Source of the DNA: Hibiscus mutabilis
Taxonomy: Eukaryota > Streptophyta > Magnoliopsida > Malvales > Malvaceae
Assembly: GCA_019671005.1 (NCBI GenBank)
Contig: CM033744.1
Span: forward strand, 10,656,128-10,720,127
Reading direction: 5' to 3'
Length of the DNA: 64,000 nucleotides
Position 1 is the stretch's first letter. Each line of letters begins with the position of its first letter. Under the pieces are notes generated by a model. The model was not told where the DNA came from. It searched no databases and was given only the letters and a program-made list of their open reading frames with translations. A program made the translations under genes and the position numbers. This document shows positions 1 through 11,070 of this stretch, piece after piece.

Positions 1-407
1 CGAACTTCCCCTGGTCTTGTCTTTGTTCCCTTTGTATCTACCCCAGATATGCTGCTTGTCTGCTTCTTGAGATTGATCACAAAGGGATTCGATTTGTCGT
101 ATTTAACGGTGTTGTCTATCTCGACATTCTGACCATTTTGTTCCACATTCTGATCCTCGATCGAATATTTTCTGAGTTCGACATGCTGCTTGCCTTTCAT
201 CATAGCATTCATATGGTCCATCATCTCGGACATCTTCTTCTTTAGTTCTTGTATTTCATATTGTTTGTTACCAGAACTGACACTGCTTGCTGAATCTTTT
301 CTGGAGTCCTTGAATGATTCTTCTTCGGCTGTCCCCGGCCTAGTCTCGGGATGGAACTCTGGAACTGGACCCCCTTCCTTCAGGTCAAAGAACCTTTGCT
401 CCATCAT
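1..407 (-). CDS. Partial ORF of an Ogre-like Ty3/gypsy element (gag or ORF1), runs off the left edge
   Basis: On the minus strand a frame stays open from an ATG at 407 to the window edge, about 135 codons without a stop; an in-frame TGA lies some 15 codons upstream of the ATG. The start is followed by a hydrophilic, charged protein with Glu/Lys-rich and Met-rich stretches, compatible with a coiled coil, and no zinc knuckle in the visible part. It lies about 650 bp downstream of a tRNA-Arg primer site and a long LTR, where Ogre/Tat elements carry either their extra ORF1 or gag. I cannot decide between the two, and no catalytic motif is visible. The plus-strand frame over the same bases is its antisense shadow. 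Confidence 0.5.
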   Translation of the reverse strand, partial: MMEQRFFDLKEGGPVPEFHPETRPGTAEEESFKDSRKDSASSVSSGNKQYEIQELKKKMSEMMDHMNAMMKGKQHVELRKYSIEDQNVEQNGQNVEIDNTVKYDKSNPFVINLKKQTSSISGVDTKGTKTRPGEV

Positions 408-1064
408 GAACAATCTTCTATTATGGGAGAAACCACTCGGGAATCAATGCCCTGTGTAATGCGAATGCGATGATATGCAAAAGACAAAACAAAAAGGAAA
501 ACATGTCAGTACCAGACAAAGATGATAAATACATAATAAAAGGGCAAATTAAATGCGATAAACAAACAAGGCAATGCTATTTACATTCCATCTAAGACAC
601 CTAGGTTATCTGCATGGCTCTAACAGGGTGGGTTTCTATGTTTTCTCTACATGCAGTTTTGGTTCTAGGAGGTACCCGAATTGTCCTCGCTGTCCTCTAC
701 TAAGAGTAGCAAGGCCCCTGATCATCACCCATTATAGGCTCCTTTCAACCGGGTTCAATTCAGGGGGACCTATTCGCTTATGCCTGCACGAAGGAACGAT
801 ATCCTTATGAAAGCATAAGGTACTCGAGCCCCAAAGGATACTTGCTAAGGCCTACACGGGAGAACGATATCTCCACGAAAGCATTAGCGTTTTCTCTACT
901 TAAAAGGACGGGTTTATATGCCAAATTTTAAATGCATTAAAATAAACGCGCAATTATAACCAAATATTAATTTAATAGTCACTTTAATCTGGAATATCTA
1001 ATATTATTAAGCGGTAATTATTTAAAAAGCTTTACTCTCATTTATTTTTGAAAAAACAAAAATG
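408..1064 (-). other. Untranslated leader of the Ogre-like element
   Basis: This is the stretch between primer-binding site and first ORF on the minus strand. It contains two similar segments with the phrase GAKATATCGTTC(T/C) at about 790-880 (one near 800, one near 863), a small local duplication. No coding frame of note. Long leaders are normal for Ogre-type elements. Confidence 0.5.
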
Positions 1065-1082
1065 TCCCCAGTGGAGTCGCCA
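1065..1082 (-). other. Primer-binding site complementary to tRNA-Arg
   Basis: On the minus strand the 18 bases TGGCGACTCCACTGGGGA lie 2 bases downstream of the LTR end (TACA). They match the complement of the 3' end of plant cytosolic tRNA-Arg(ACG) including CCA. A tRNA-Arg primer is the known hallmark of Ogre-type Ty3/gypsy elements, so this site fixes both the strand and the probable lineage. Confidence 0.8.
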
Positions 1083-1084
1083 TA

Positions 1085-4000
1085 TGTAGCGATGTCCATG
1101 TTCGCTAAAAAATATCGGTTTCGAAGTGTTTGTGGTTTTTCGGATATAAAAATGTTTATTCCGTAGGGGTTTTAGAAACCCGTGTTTTATTTAAAAAAAT
1201 TGAGTCGCCACCGGCCACTTAGGTAGGCTGGACACCCTAAAACTAGAGATTTGAAGACTATTGGGTTCGGGAGTCGGTTACGGATGGGGAGGGATTAGCA
1301 CCCCCACACCGCCCAAAATTGGTACTTTAATGATTACCGCTTTATTAATATTAAACTTTCCGGATTAAAGTGACGATTAATTTAAAATTTGGTTATAAGT
1401 GTGAGTAGATTTTAAAGGCCCTGTTATTTAAGAGTAAACGCCCAACCACCATCACTACGCCTGATACTGGCCCCGTTTACGCTCGGATAAAAGGGTAACT
1501 CATTGACAAAAATAGATATCCGTTATGCAAACTTAGTGAGCAAAGATAAAACGTACCATTTACGTTAACATGACGATAAAAGATAAAACATGCATTTCAT
1601 AGTAGTAAACAAAAGGGTAACAAATTACACCAACCAAGAAAACCTAGTATATCATAATAAAAGAAAACAAACTAAGCATGAAAATGGAAAAAAAAAGAAA
1701 AAATTTCAAAATTAATTAATTATATGCATCACCTATTTTAAAATAAATAAATAAAAAGTATGCATGACATAGATAGTATATGAAATTAAAATAATATATC
1801 AAGGCAACATGCTAACACATATATAGACTTAATACTTAACACACAACATAATATACATGCTTAAATAAAAAACATGACATTAATATGTAACAAAAAAATC
1901 ATCCATTTTTAACATAAAACTTAAAAAGAAAATAAAACATGTAAAAATATATATACATAGTAAGTACTTAATTAATTTGATCACTAAATGAAGGCATATT
2001 AGCATGACAATACCAGCATGAAAAACAAACAAACTAAATGGTACATTAGCATGATAATACACATATTAAAAAAACATAAATAAATGAGAATAAGCGATCT
2101 AACGAAATAAAAAGAAGAAGTAATATAAACAAGATGTACAAAAGCGGAAAATAACACATGGTATAAAACAAAAAATAGAACATTGAACAAAATAAATTAA
2201 AACACAAGAAAACATGGTGTATACAATAAATGGTACAGTTCATAAAAATATGATACAATGATACAAACATATATATAAAAAGACCTGAAATGCCATGGCA
2301 ATATACATATCAAGAGAAACATAACATTAAATTAAAACAAAGGCATACATTGAAAGAAAAAATAAAATAAAGAAACCGAATTTAAGTGAATAAAAAAACC
2401 TATTTGGAGGATTTAATTAAAGACTGATATGAAATTATAAGATGATTAGAGTTGTAATAAATGACCAAGGGGAAGCTTGAAGTGAAAAATTTCAAAACGC
2501 GGTGGGACTTGGAGCATAATTTCACCATTTAAAATCTGATTTTTGTTTAATCTAGGGATGAAATTGAAATATTTTAAAGGATAAGAGGGAAGGATCAAAA
2601 TTGCGATTAGACCAAGGGGAGACTCGGTTTGAAAAAAGATAAAACGCGCGAGAGTCCTTAATGGGCAATTAATCCATTTTTAAAATAAAAGGCGCTATAA
2701 ATGAGACCCATTAGACCCAAATTTGGCCATTTGCCATTTAAAAAATCGGTTGAAAAAATAAACTCTCTTTTCATTTTATTATTTTCTCTTAAACCAAGCT
2801 CCCCCAAACCCCCGTTGTCCCAAATGCCCTAAGCCACCGTCGGCCACCGTATCTTAAACCCAAAAATGAAATGCTTTTCACTCTAGAAGCCAAATATCCT
2901 TACTCGGATTTCAAAAAACTAGCACACTCTTACCTTAGATCTAAAAAAAAACCCTAGGCTATTTTGAAAAACAAAAACCTAAAACTACTTCCCTTTCACC
3001 CACTCACCTTATTTGACTCAAGAACCGTCGGATTGTTGCTTGTCAAAGTGAAAGGGTTCGGTTGACAAAGGTAAACCTACATCTTAGTTGCATTTTGTTA
3101 TTTAATGTTTTTATCATGCATGAGAAGCTAAAAATGATGTATACCTTTTCGATTTTTTTGTTCAAAAATAAACGAGTAGATAGGTTTTTTTTGTATTTGA
3201 AAACCGATTTTTTTATACTTTTTTTGGTTTACATATATGTCCGATTTCCTTTAGTTTTTTTGGTAGAAAATAAATATAGAAATACATGTTTTGGCCCGAT
3301 CTTGTCTTGTGAGACCTTGGTTTTTGTTTTTTTTGGTGCATCCGCATGGTGGTTGGGTTGGTGTGTGGTACGGAGGCGTGGTAGTGGTGATCATATGGTC
3401 AGAGCGTCCCTTGGCCGTTGGATCAGATCTGATCCAACGGCTGGGGTGATTTGAAGATGGGCGACTAGGATTCGATCTGGGGAAAGACGAGACTACCCAG
3501 GATCTTGACATGTGGCATACGGTGATCTAAAAGGTCTGGAGCGTGCGAGCCACGCGCTCGTGGAAGACAGCTGAGCAGTGAGTGGTGTCACGCGCATTAG
3601 ATGGAAGGTCACCTTGGCTTGATCATAGCCGTTGAATCTGGATTTGATCCGACAGCTCTGGGTTGGCTGCGCACAGGTAATAATAAAATGGGGTCAGGGT
3701 TAGATATATTTTTAGGGTTTTTATTTATTAAAGGCTTTGGCCGGTTGGGCCTATGCAAATGTAATTTAGGTTTTATGTAATTTGGACTTGGACTATCAAT
3801 AATAATTTTTTCTTTTTCTTTTTTTCTTGATATGTTTATATTATAATAATAATACGTATATATACATACACATGCGCACACATACATGCAATATACGAAC
3901 CCACATGCGAACATTAATTAATATAATATACTATATACATGCATATATAATAACACACATGATAATCATGAATATCCACACACATTATACGTACAAACCA

Positions 4001-4209
4001 TGCACTCGTAAGGAATGTAAATACATGCATGACACACATACACCATATTACTTACTAATGCATATACATGGCTTATAGTATACATGCACACATCACACAC
4101 CCTATACATACACTAATCATGCATATATAGTAAACATATAATGTAATATGTATACATGCAATAATAATTCCCCATTAATTATTATACTAATATATTAATA
4201 ATATTTACA
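1085..4209 (-). repeat. 5' LTR of the Ogre-like Ty3/gypsy element (minus orientation)
   Basis: On the minus strand the LTR would begin TGTAAATATT at 4209 and end GCTACA at 1085, giving TGTA...TACA borders directly before the tRNA-Arg primer site. The length of about 3.1 kb suits Ogre LTRs. Contents: (A+T)-rich 1440-2400; an oligo-C stretch at 2790-2860; a GC-richer part at 3330-3700 with repeated GATCYAACGG-like phrases; and a CA/TA-rich simple-sequence tract at 3840-4140. Short frames inside it have no recognisable product. The right boundary is inferred from the TG/CA rule and from the return of copia gag-like sequence after 4210; the partner LTR is outside the window, so it cannot be confirmed here. 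Confidence 0.6.
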
Positions 4210-4289
4210 AACCGGATAAAAATGAGTGATTACAGCTATGTCAAAATTAAATTCTTAAAGCCTAGTCTGATGCATGTTATGAAGTGCAC

Positions 4290-5090
4290 AATGTTTAAAA
4301 ATGGATAAAGAATTGTGAGGTCGTTGGACCAAAAATGGAAGGTGTCGGTGCTAAGAAATTCTTAGTTACCAAATTCTTAATGATTGATTCCAAATTGTTG
4401 TGAATCAAAGGCAGTGATTTTAATTTATCACTCATGTTTGGAATGATTTCAAGAATAGAATCCAAAAATAGATGATTCAAAGACAATATGAGAGTGTCTG
4501 TCTAGGATTGGTTCTTTGAAAGATTTGGTATTTAAGCGTGCCTAGTGCATCACCTCTCTTTTCATAAGTTACCTACCTGGTGCACTGGTCATTATTGTTC
4601 TTTCTATTAGACCGTGGGAACTTTTGTTTCAGGTTTTAGTTTACTAAATTCTTTACGTCTAACAAAAGTTAGAAATTGTGTCTCTGTTTATGGTTTTAGG
4701 TTCTGACTAAATTCCTGAAAATGAACAGATTCATAATATTCTGTTTCTAATTTGTGACTATGTGACACAATGGAAAAACCAGTGAAATTCATTTGAAAGA
4801 ATTTCAAAATATGTTGCATATTTGACCATGATAAACTTGGTCAAAATATCTGGAAAGGAAGATTCTTCCTATTATTCGAGAGGATAAGGTAAATGTTGTT
4901 ACCATCTTCAAATATTGCTAAGGCCAACATTGCTAACACAAATATTGCTAGGGCAAACACATTGGAAGTCAAAAATGACTTCAAACCGCTAAGTAGGCGG
5001 TATGGTTAGGAAGCTAAATTTCATGGGAAATTCTTCAATTGCCATAAGATAGGGAACACGTCTTCGGACTATAGACTCCCAAACGAGATC
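4290..5090 (+). pseudogene. Element D gag remnant with zinc knuckle
   Basis: Near 4340 the frame reads GAKKFLVTKFLMIDSK, a typical copia gag (UBN2-type) stretch. About 700 bases later (near 5020-5070) a degraded CCHC knuckle reads CHKIGNTSSDYRLP, where the final Cys of the knuckle has become Tyr and the His has become Asn. Between them are short tandem phrases (ATTGCTA at 4912, 4930 and 4945). Stops interrupt every frame, so it cannot make a capsid protein. Family assignment is from these motifs only. Confidence 0.6.
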
Positions 5091-5399
5091 AATGTCGTGA
5101 CAAATTTGGTCATAACAATTGATATGGCATACAATTGTTTGAAGGAAAATTTATTACCTTCATTGATGATAGCACAAACTAATGTTATGTGCATTTTCTT
5201 AAAAGCAAAGATGCTATAGAGAAATTATTCTCTATAAGTAGGATGTTGAAACACAAACCTAATAAATTGATTAATTTGGGGAGAAACTCTATGTGAGTAA
5301 CGTTACAACATCCAAGGGTACAATGATTTGAAGATAAGAATTAAAACTTCAAAATGTGCCTAACATGTGGGGGAAGTTGTTCTATCAACTAATTACCTT

Positions 5400-5700
5400 T
5401 AATAAGGTTCTCAAAATAAAAGTGACAAGACACCATATGAGTTATGGAAGGAAATAAAACCTTCCTACAACTACATAAAAATGTGGGGGTGTCCTACAAA
5501 GGTAATGTTCCCATTACCAAAGTAAATGAAAATAAATGGACTATATTTTCATTGAAATGGATATCAATTTCTTGTGTAGAAACAGATTCGCAAGAATGTG
5601 ATAATGGAAACAAAGAATGACTCATTCTTCGAAAATGTATAATTAGGGAAATTGATCCAAGTTTAATGAAACGAACTTTAAAGACTATCAATGAAAATAG
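5400..5700 (+). pseudogene. Element D integrase C-terminal remnant
   Basis: At 5425-5520 the frame encodes KTPYELWKEIKPSYNYIKMW followed by GCP. This is the conserved region after the copia integrase core, where 'PYELW' and 'LRVWGC' are near universal. A frameshift follows, and a second fragment with NDSFFEN lies near 5610-5640. The DDE core itself is not visible upstream (5100-5400). Confidence 0.65.
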
Positions 5701-5749
5701 TACATACGTTCAACAAAAGGTTGAAACCAAGATATTGTCATGATGACAA

Positions 5750-6300
5750 GTAAGTGTGACAAATGATTGTATGTCAACATTAGGATACATGATCATATTT
5801 TAAGGACATACTCATTGTTATAAGCAACAATGAAATGGTAAACGTACCAAATGCATGAAAAATATGAGAATGACATTTGATTTTGGGTATCCAAATCTAA
5901 CAACTATCTGATTTCATATTGACTCAGTCACACTACGTTTAATAAAAGGTTAATAGTAAAATTTTGTCATAAGAGTGTGACAAATGTGTGTATGTCAAAA
6001 CTGTGATATATGATCATATGTTGATGGCATATAAAGAAATGGTAAATATACCAAAGACTTGTCAAATTCAAGATTGACATAGAAAATATGAGATTGACAT
6101 ATTTGATTCTGGGCATCCAAATCAAGCGGTCACTTGAATGTCTCATATTGACACAGTCACACTACGTGGAAAAAGAAGTTTGGCAAGGATATTCCCGACA
6201 TAACCAGAAGTCCAATAAATACGAGCCAACATTTGTTCAAAGTGGAATATGCAAGGGTCATAGGCAGTCTAATGTACCCCATGAGCTGCACTAGATCATA
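5750..6300 (+). other. Unrecognised interior of element D with an internal repeat
   Basis: The position is that of reverse transcriptase, but no RT motif can be read. The segment around 5730-5930 recurs around 5950-6160: both contain ATGACA/AAGTGTGACAAATG, TATGTCAAMAYT, GATACATGATCATAT and ATTGACWCAGTCACACTACGT. So it looks like a degenerate direct duplication about 230 bp apart. The frame at 6088-6294 is not assigned a function. Confidence 0.4.
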
Positions 6301-6349
6301 TATTGCTTTTATTGTGAGCAGTTTAAGCAAGATTCACAAGCAATCCAGG

Positions 6350-6870
6350 TGAAAACCACTGGAAAGAAATTGTGAAGGTATTAAGATATCTCAGATATAC
6401 TCAAGAGTATGAATTGCATTATTCCATAAGGATTCTTCGATGCCAGATATCAAAGGCACAAGTGAATATGTTTCACATCAAAGAAAGGAGCTATGTCATA
6501 GGATTTCTCAAGACAAACGGTTACAACTAGGTTCATAATGAAATCTGAGTTTTAGCTTTAGACAAGTCTGGAGCAAAAGACGATTGACTTTAAAATGTCT
6601 TGGAGGATATTCCTGAATGGCCAACGCATGTCCCAACAATATTCATATATTGAAAACCAAAAATTGGTAGAGCACAAAGCTTTATGTACAACGGTAAGTC
6701 GAGATATATGCATCGTCGATATAATATCGTTAGACAACTGATCTCAAATGGAGTTATCAAAGGATAACGTTGCGGACCCGCTTACCAAAGGGTTAAATTG
6801 AGATCAAGTTGCGGAAACATCGAAAGGAATGGGACTAAAGCCCATGAAAATTTAAGGCGCTATATGAAGG
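6350..6870 (+). pseudogene. Element D RNase H remnant
   Basis: At 6680-6850 the frame contains MYNGKSRYMHRRYNIVRQL, ISNGVI and ADPLTKGLN, then GMGLKP. These are the C-terminal RNase H motifs of copia elements of the 'YNGKSRHIRRRHN...ADPLTKGL' type. Upstream, 6350-6660, the equivalents of the 'W..VKRVLRYL' region are degraded. Several stops and frameshifts are present. The order relative to the gag and integrase fragments confirms plus-strand copia organisation. Confidence 0.75.
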
Positions 6871-7380
6871 AAAACCCTACCTAGTTGACTGGAGACCACC
6901 TAATTGCATAGACCTGTTTGGACACTGTAAGGGTGCCTATCCCTAAGTTTGTTACTATGATGTAAACAGTGATCAAAAGTGGTCTAGGCTAAGCAAAGCT
7001 TTTAATGACCATTGTGTGTTCTGGTGAGCCAAGCAACACAAGTCACCTATGTGAGAGTGAAGTCGGGCCGCCTCAAGGAGACTACTGGGCATAGTTATCT
7101 CAAACTCTTGCAGAACCAAGCGATGTCCACGGCCATATGGACATAACCATGAGAACTAAAACTCTTGTCAGAGAGATAGTTGTGTGAAGTGTATCATAGT
7201 TTACACAAACAACCGAACAATTCAAGGACATCACGTCTAATAGTTAACTAATAAAGTAAATATATTTTCACAAGAGAAGGTTCAAATGAGGAAACCTACC
7301 TATCCGATACAACTATCGAGCGTAGAACCTAGCACCACATCGATTCAAAATATTTTTGATAAAATCATCAATTTCATTCA

Positions 7381-7390
7381 TGTGGGGGAT
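7381..7390 (+). other. Polypurine tract of element D
   Basis: TGTGGGGGAT lies directly before the LTR start TGTTTGAATA; this is the plus-strand priming site. Confidence 0.7.
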
Positions 7391-8425
7391 TGTTTGAATA
7401 ATGTGAGAAAAATGGTAACTTTGAGCCATATTTTGAATGGGTAAAGGTGGAGATTCGAATAATGGTTTTATTGGATCTTATTCTACTCCATGAGACCTTT
7501 ACAACGATATCTCATATGCACAAAACGATTGAGTGATAAATAAGAAATTGATGCTCAAAATATGGTACTTATGAATTGAATAAGGAAGTGAGAACCTCCA
7601 ATCCCACATTGGTGGGATATATTGAACGAGAAGTGTTTATATACACTTACCCACTTGGTGGTCATTGAATGACTTGAGTGGAAATTGTGCCTCGGGCACA
7701 GGCGCGGGGGGTGAGGATTGAAGCTTGTCAAATCTATTCGGGTTGAGGCGCACCCGCACGACGTGGGCGACACGAATGACTGGACCGGTCGGGCCATTCG
7801 TGGACCTGCGGATATTTTACCCACTTTGAATAATTTTTTTCCTTATTATTGGCATATCGTTTTTGAATATTCTGAATTTAAAAGAATAATTTATGGTTTC
7901 CTTTAGATTCGGTTATTAAAAAGTAATAAGTGCAAGAATATTCAGTTTTAATATGGTATTAACAGATTGTTACCGATTTAATTCAGTTAAATGGTTAATG
8001 ACCATTAATTTAGAATATTATAATTTACACATTTAACCTAGCTCACTCCCCTATAAATAGCATGTCATTCCTTTGATTTCAACACAACGAAAACCACATA
8101 ACTTTTCTATAGTTTTACTTTGTGGGTTTTTCAAAAGTTGTTTTCGGTGATAGGCGAAGGCAAGAGTAAGTTCGTGATCTCCACGGCAGTGCAACTGTGG
8201 CTGATCATATGTTGTTGTATCCTGGAAGACAGATGACCAACGAACTCGAGCACTATAGGAGTGGTCAAAAATATATCTTAAGGAAACTGTGTTCGTGCAG
8301 GCCTCAACACTCTTCATTTCAGTTTGTGTTACATATATTGTATAGTTCTTTTAATTTTGTACTATTCATTTCAATAATAATATTTATTTATTATTTAATT
8401 CTTGGGTTAATTCTTTTTTCTAACA
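7391..8425 (+). repeat. 3' LTR of element D
   Basis: It begins TGTTTGAATAATG after the purine tract and ends TTTCTAACA at 8425, where MULE coding sequence starts at once. A TATA box (TATAAATA) at 8052-8059 would put the transcription start near 8085. A GC-rich, CpG-dense block lies upstream at 7690-7810. The right border is set by the TG...CA rule and by the resumption of the transposase reading frame; with the left LTR missing, no TSD can be tested. Confidence 0.7.
8052..8059 (+). promoter_or_regulatory. TATA box of the element D LTR
   Basis: TATAAATA in a C-rich setting (CTCCCCTATAAATAGC), a typical plant LTR core promoter. Confidence 0.6.
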
Positions 8426-9697
8426 ATATTCTCCCAATTGCCTTTGCCATAGTTGAGAAAGAAGAAGTTGCTGGATGGGAATTCTTTTTGAAGCATTTAC
8501 GCAGCCATGTAGTAAAAGAAGATGGGGTTTGTCTGGTTTCTGATAGAGGGATTGCGTTGTTATTAGTAATTGACAGATAGGAAAGTTTATGGATTCCTCC
8601 GCATGTATATTCAACATATTGTGTACGACATATTGCGACAAATGCAAAAACTAATTTTTGAAACAATCAAATCCGAAAAGAGATTTTAGGCGTCGGTAAA
8701 TTGTTAGTCCTTGTTTATAAAAATTAGTAATTTGTTTATGATATTTCCTTCTTTATTGGATTTAACTAACTATTTTTTTAAATAGGGTATGAACTAGTTC
8801 AACCCAAATTCGACATGAGGATAAAAAGGTTGAGGCGGCACGGTGGACATGTATTTAATTTTGCAAATGGTATCCCCGGGGAATGATGGTCACAAGCCTT
8901 TGATGAAGGGCGACGTTACAGCCATATGAAAACAAATCTTGTTGAGGCTATAAACTCGGTGCTTAAAGGAACACGCCATCTCTCAATTGCAAGTATTGTG
9001 TGGGAGACTTACTTCGGATTAGGTTAAGTTTGGTCCGAGAAAGGGCAAGAAGTTAATGCCCAGATAAATAGCGAAAAAAATTGGTCTCAAACCCTACATG
9101 ATAGAATGAGCACTCTTCAAGTGGATGCAACCGCTATGAGAGTACGAACATTCAACCCAAGTGTGCAAAATTTATTGTTGAAGCTAAGGTCCGAGGCGAG
9201 CAAAGAATTTTTAGTCTAAACCTTTATCGTGGGTGGTGTGATTGTGGTCAATTTTAAGCATTTAGATACCCCTTCTCTTACGCACATGCCGCATGTATGC
9301 ATATGCATATTCATATGGACCCTTACAAATTTGTGGATCCGTGTTATAACCTGCATATTATTGCAAATATTTACAGATGTCAGTTTAACACAATCCCGAA
9401 CCAAGATTATTGGCCGATAGAGCTAATATACGAAGAACGGTTACCAAATCCAGAGCTTCGTAGAAAGTTGAAGGGTCAACCGACGTTCACTCGCATTCAT
9501 ACGAATATGGATGACCTAAATGAAAGAGAGGGGGTAGTTCAAGTTAAGCATTATACTCTTTGCAGGGGACCAAGTCACACCAAAATAAGTGTCCCAACAA
9601 ATCCAATAATGCCAACTATCGTGTTGGACCATCAACCTAAATTCTGTGTTAATGTAAATTCTTCATGTAGACTTAATATGGCGAAATTGGTCCAATA
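8426..9697 (+). pseudogene. MULE (MuDR-type) transposase, C-terminal two thirds, interrupted by element D
   Basis: The frame opens with ILPIAFAIVEKEE, then DGVCLVSDRG, the conserved catalytic-domain region of plant MULE transposases. It continues with a 'CVRHIATN' segment (8610-8645), a GT-AG intron at 8696-8785 that restores the frame, and 'NLVEAINSVLKGTRHL' near 8937-8985. Further on are a SWIM-like zinc finger (CDCG at about 9235-9245, then FSYAHAAC with one metal-binding Cys changed), DPYKF.DP, and IPNQDYWP...RRKLKGQPTFTRI near 9390-9500. The tail has a degenerate C..C....SHTK knuckle. Several stops (for example in the SWIM region) show it is dead. The N-terminal half lies on the far side of element D, outside the window. 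Its function would have been element transposition by DDE chemistry. Confidence 0.85.
8696..8785 (+). other. Retained intron of the MULE transposase
   Basis: GGTAAATTG at the 5' end and a T-rich tract ending AAATAG at the 3' end. Removing these 90 bases joins two segments that are collinear with MULE transposases. This shows that the copy was duplicated as DNA rather than by reverse transcription. Confidence 0.6.
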
Positions 9698-10387
9698 AAT
9701 ATAATTTTTTTCATTATTTACCCCTACCATCTCTTTAATAACAATTTAACATTCAAAATTAATATCCCTGCACAATTTAAAATATTGAATCGAATCTGTT
9801 TTTAATTGAATCAAATCTGTTTTTAATTGAATCGTATCTATTTTTTTTAAATTGAATCGAATCTGTTTTTTAAATTGAATCGAATCTGTTTTTTTAAATT
9901 GAATCTAATCTATTTTTTAATTGAAACGAATCTTTTTTAATTGAATCTAATCTTTTTTTTTAAATTGAATCGAATCTGTTTCTTAATTGAATCGAATCTA
10001 TTTTTTAATTGAATTGAATCTGTTTTTTAAATTGAATCAAAACTGCTTTTTTAATTGAATCGAATCTTTTTTTTCTAAATTGGATGAACTTAAATTGGAC
10101 GAACTTAAATAGTATTTTCGATTTTTAATTTAGAGGCTCCCTTTTTATTCTAAAATTGTAATACGTATTTTATATATATTAGTTAGATATCCGAAATCGA
10201 AAAGAAGGAAGATGTCAAAATAAATCAAAATGATGAATGATGTCAAATGAAATCGAAATGAAGGATTAATTAAATCGAAAGACTAAATAATTCAAAAACC
10301 AAAACAAACAAACAATCTTTTCAAATTAAAAATATATTACAAATTAAATTTATTTATTTCCTATTTCTGCTTCCTCTCGGTAATTCA
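9698..10387. repeat. Intergenic region with a minisatellite between convergent MULE and PMD genes
   Basis: From about 9780 to 10085 a 22-27 bp unit, consensus TTGAATCGAATCTGTTTTTTAAA, is repeated roughly a dozen times head to tail with varying T-run length. A shorter pair (GATGAACTTAAATTG / GACGAACTTAAAT) follows at 10082-10110. The rest, 10110-10387, is (A+T)-rich and noncoding, with a short AATCGAAA...GAT phrase repeated at 10195-10280. The tract lies between the 3' ends of two genes on opposite strands. Confidence 0.8.
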
Positions 10388-11065
10388 TGTCAGTGCAAGG
10401 ATGATGTTTGTTCGTACCATCTAGAGGGTTGAACCATTCGTCGTGGTTGATTCGGAGTCTGCTCATCTTGAAAAAATTGATCATCCATCGATTGCATAGA
10501 ATGTGGTGTACCATATATATCTTCTGGATTAAATGATGAGCTACTAATGGTCTTAGTCGACAAAAAAGATGTCATACTACCAACACCCGTGCCTTCTCCA
10601 AATACGGATGTTTGAGGATACTGAAATTGTGTCATGCATCCTCCATCATCATTTTAAGCCGATTGAGAAGATAAGTTGTAACCAAATGGTGGTTGTTCCG
10701 AAACATGACCAAATGATGGATACTCAAGAAGTCCTGGTTCTTCCCAAGAATTATTGCTTACAGGTATTTGGGGGGGATTGCATCGGCGACAATGAAGAAT
10801 GTCAACCCGTAGAACAATCTAAGTTTGGTTCGTCTGTTGGTTCTTGTGAGCTCTGACCAAACTTGGATGAAAAGTGTACGTGCTTTGAGCACCGCGGATC
10901 TTCAAAGCATTTATATGCAGCTTAGAGAGATACTGAGAATGGTTTTCCATCTTCTGCCTATCGCGTATATTTTTCAGCCCAAGAAGAAATGAATTTGGCT
11001 TGCTTAACAATCCAATTCTCATCGAATCTACCTCTAGAAGCAGTATGGATATGTTCACTAACAGG
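10388..11065 (-). pseudogene. Plant mobile domain (MAIN-like PMD) gene, 3' part
   Basis: Read on the minus strand from 11065, the frame contains GRFDENW and a linker region typical of the end of the PMD domain. After stops comes a Ser/Pro/Gln-rich tail (10390-10635, ending in QPRRMVQPSRW and a C-terminal SSLH). The first codons continue exactly the reading frame that stops at 44920 on the other side of the 33.8 kb nest. The combined gene would encode a MAIN-like protein; PMD domains occur in MAIN/MAIL1 nuclear proteins and in plant transposons. Internal stops near 10660 and 10806 show that it is a pseudogene now. Confidence 0.75.
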
Positions 11066-11070
11066 TGGAG
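11066..11070 (+). other. Left target-site duplication of element A
   Basis: TGGAG immediately before TGTAACG, matched by TGGAG at 44915-44919 directly after the element end (TTTCA). The duplicated bases fall in PMD codons. Confidence 0.9.

Larger units (their letters stand above)
4210..8425 (+). mobile_element. Element D: decayed Ty1/copia retrotransposon, 5' part missing
   Basis: Copia gag, integrase and RNase H fragments occur in the right order on the plus strand, followed by a polypurine tract and a 1035-bp 3' LTR. Its 5' LTR and gag start are not in the window: the Ogre-like LTR abuts the gag fragment at 4209/4210, so the Ogre-like element most simply inserted into D. D itself ends inside a MULE transposase gene, whose coding resumes at 8426. 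Reading frames are full of stops. Most of the reverse transcriptase (about 5750-6300) is unrecognisable or deleted. Confidence 0.75.

Noticed and set aside
3062..4078. Frames of 80-130 codons in the Ogre-like LTR
   Set aside because: They overlap on both strands in LTR sequence, run through simple CA/TA repeats or T-runs, and match no family.
9780..10085. CRISPR-like array of repeats
   Set aside because: Units are head to tail without unique spacers of constant length, and the DNA is from a plant nucleus.
10569..10856. Plus-strand 95-codon frame
   Set aside because: Antisense to the PMD C-terminal tail, whose minus-strand frame joins the other half of the gene.
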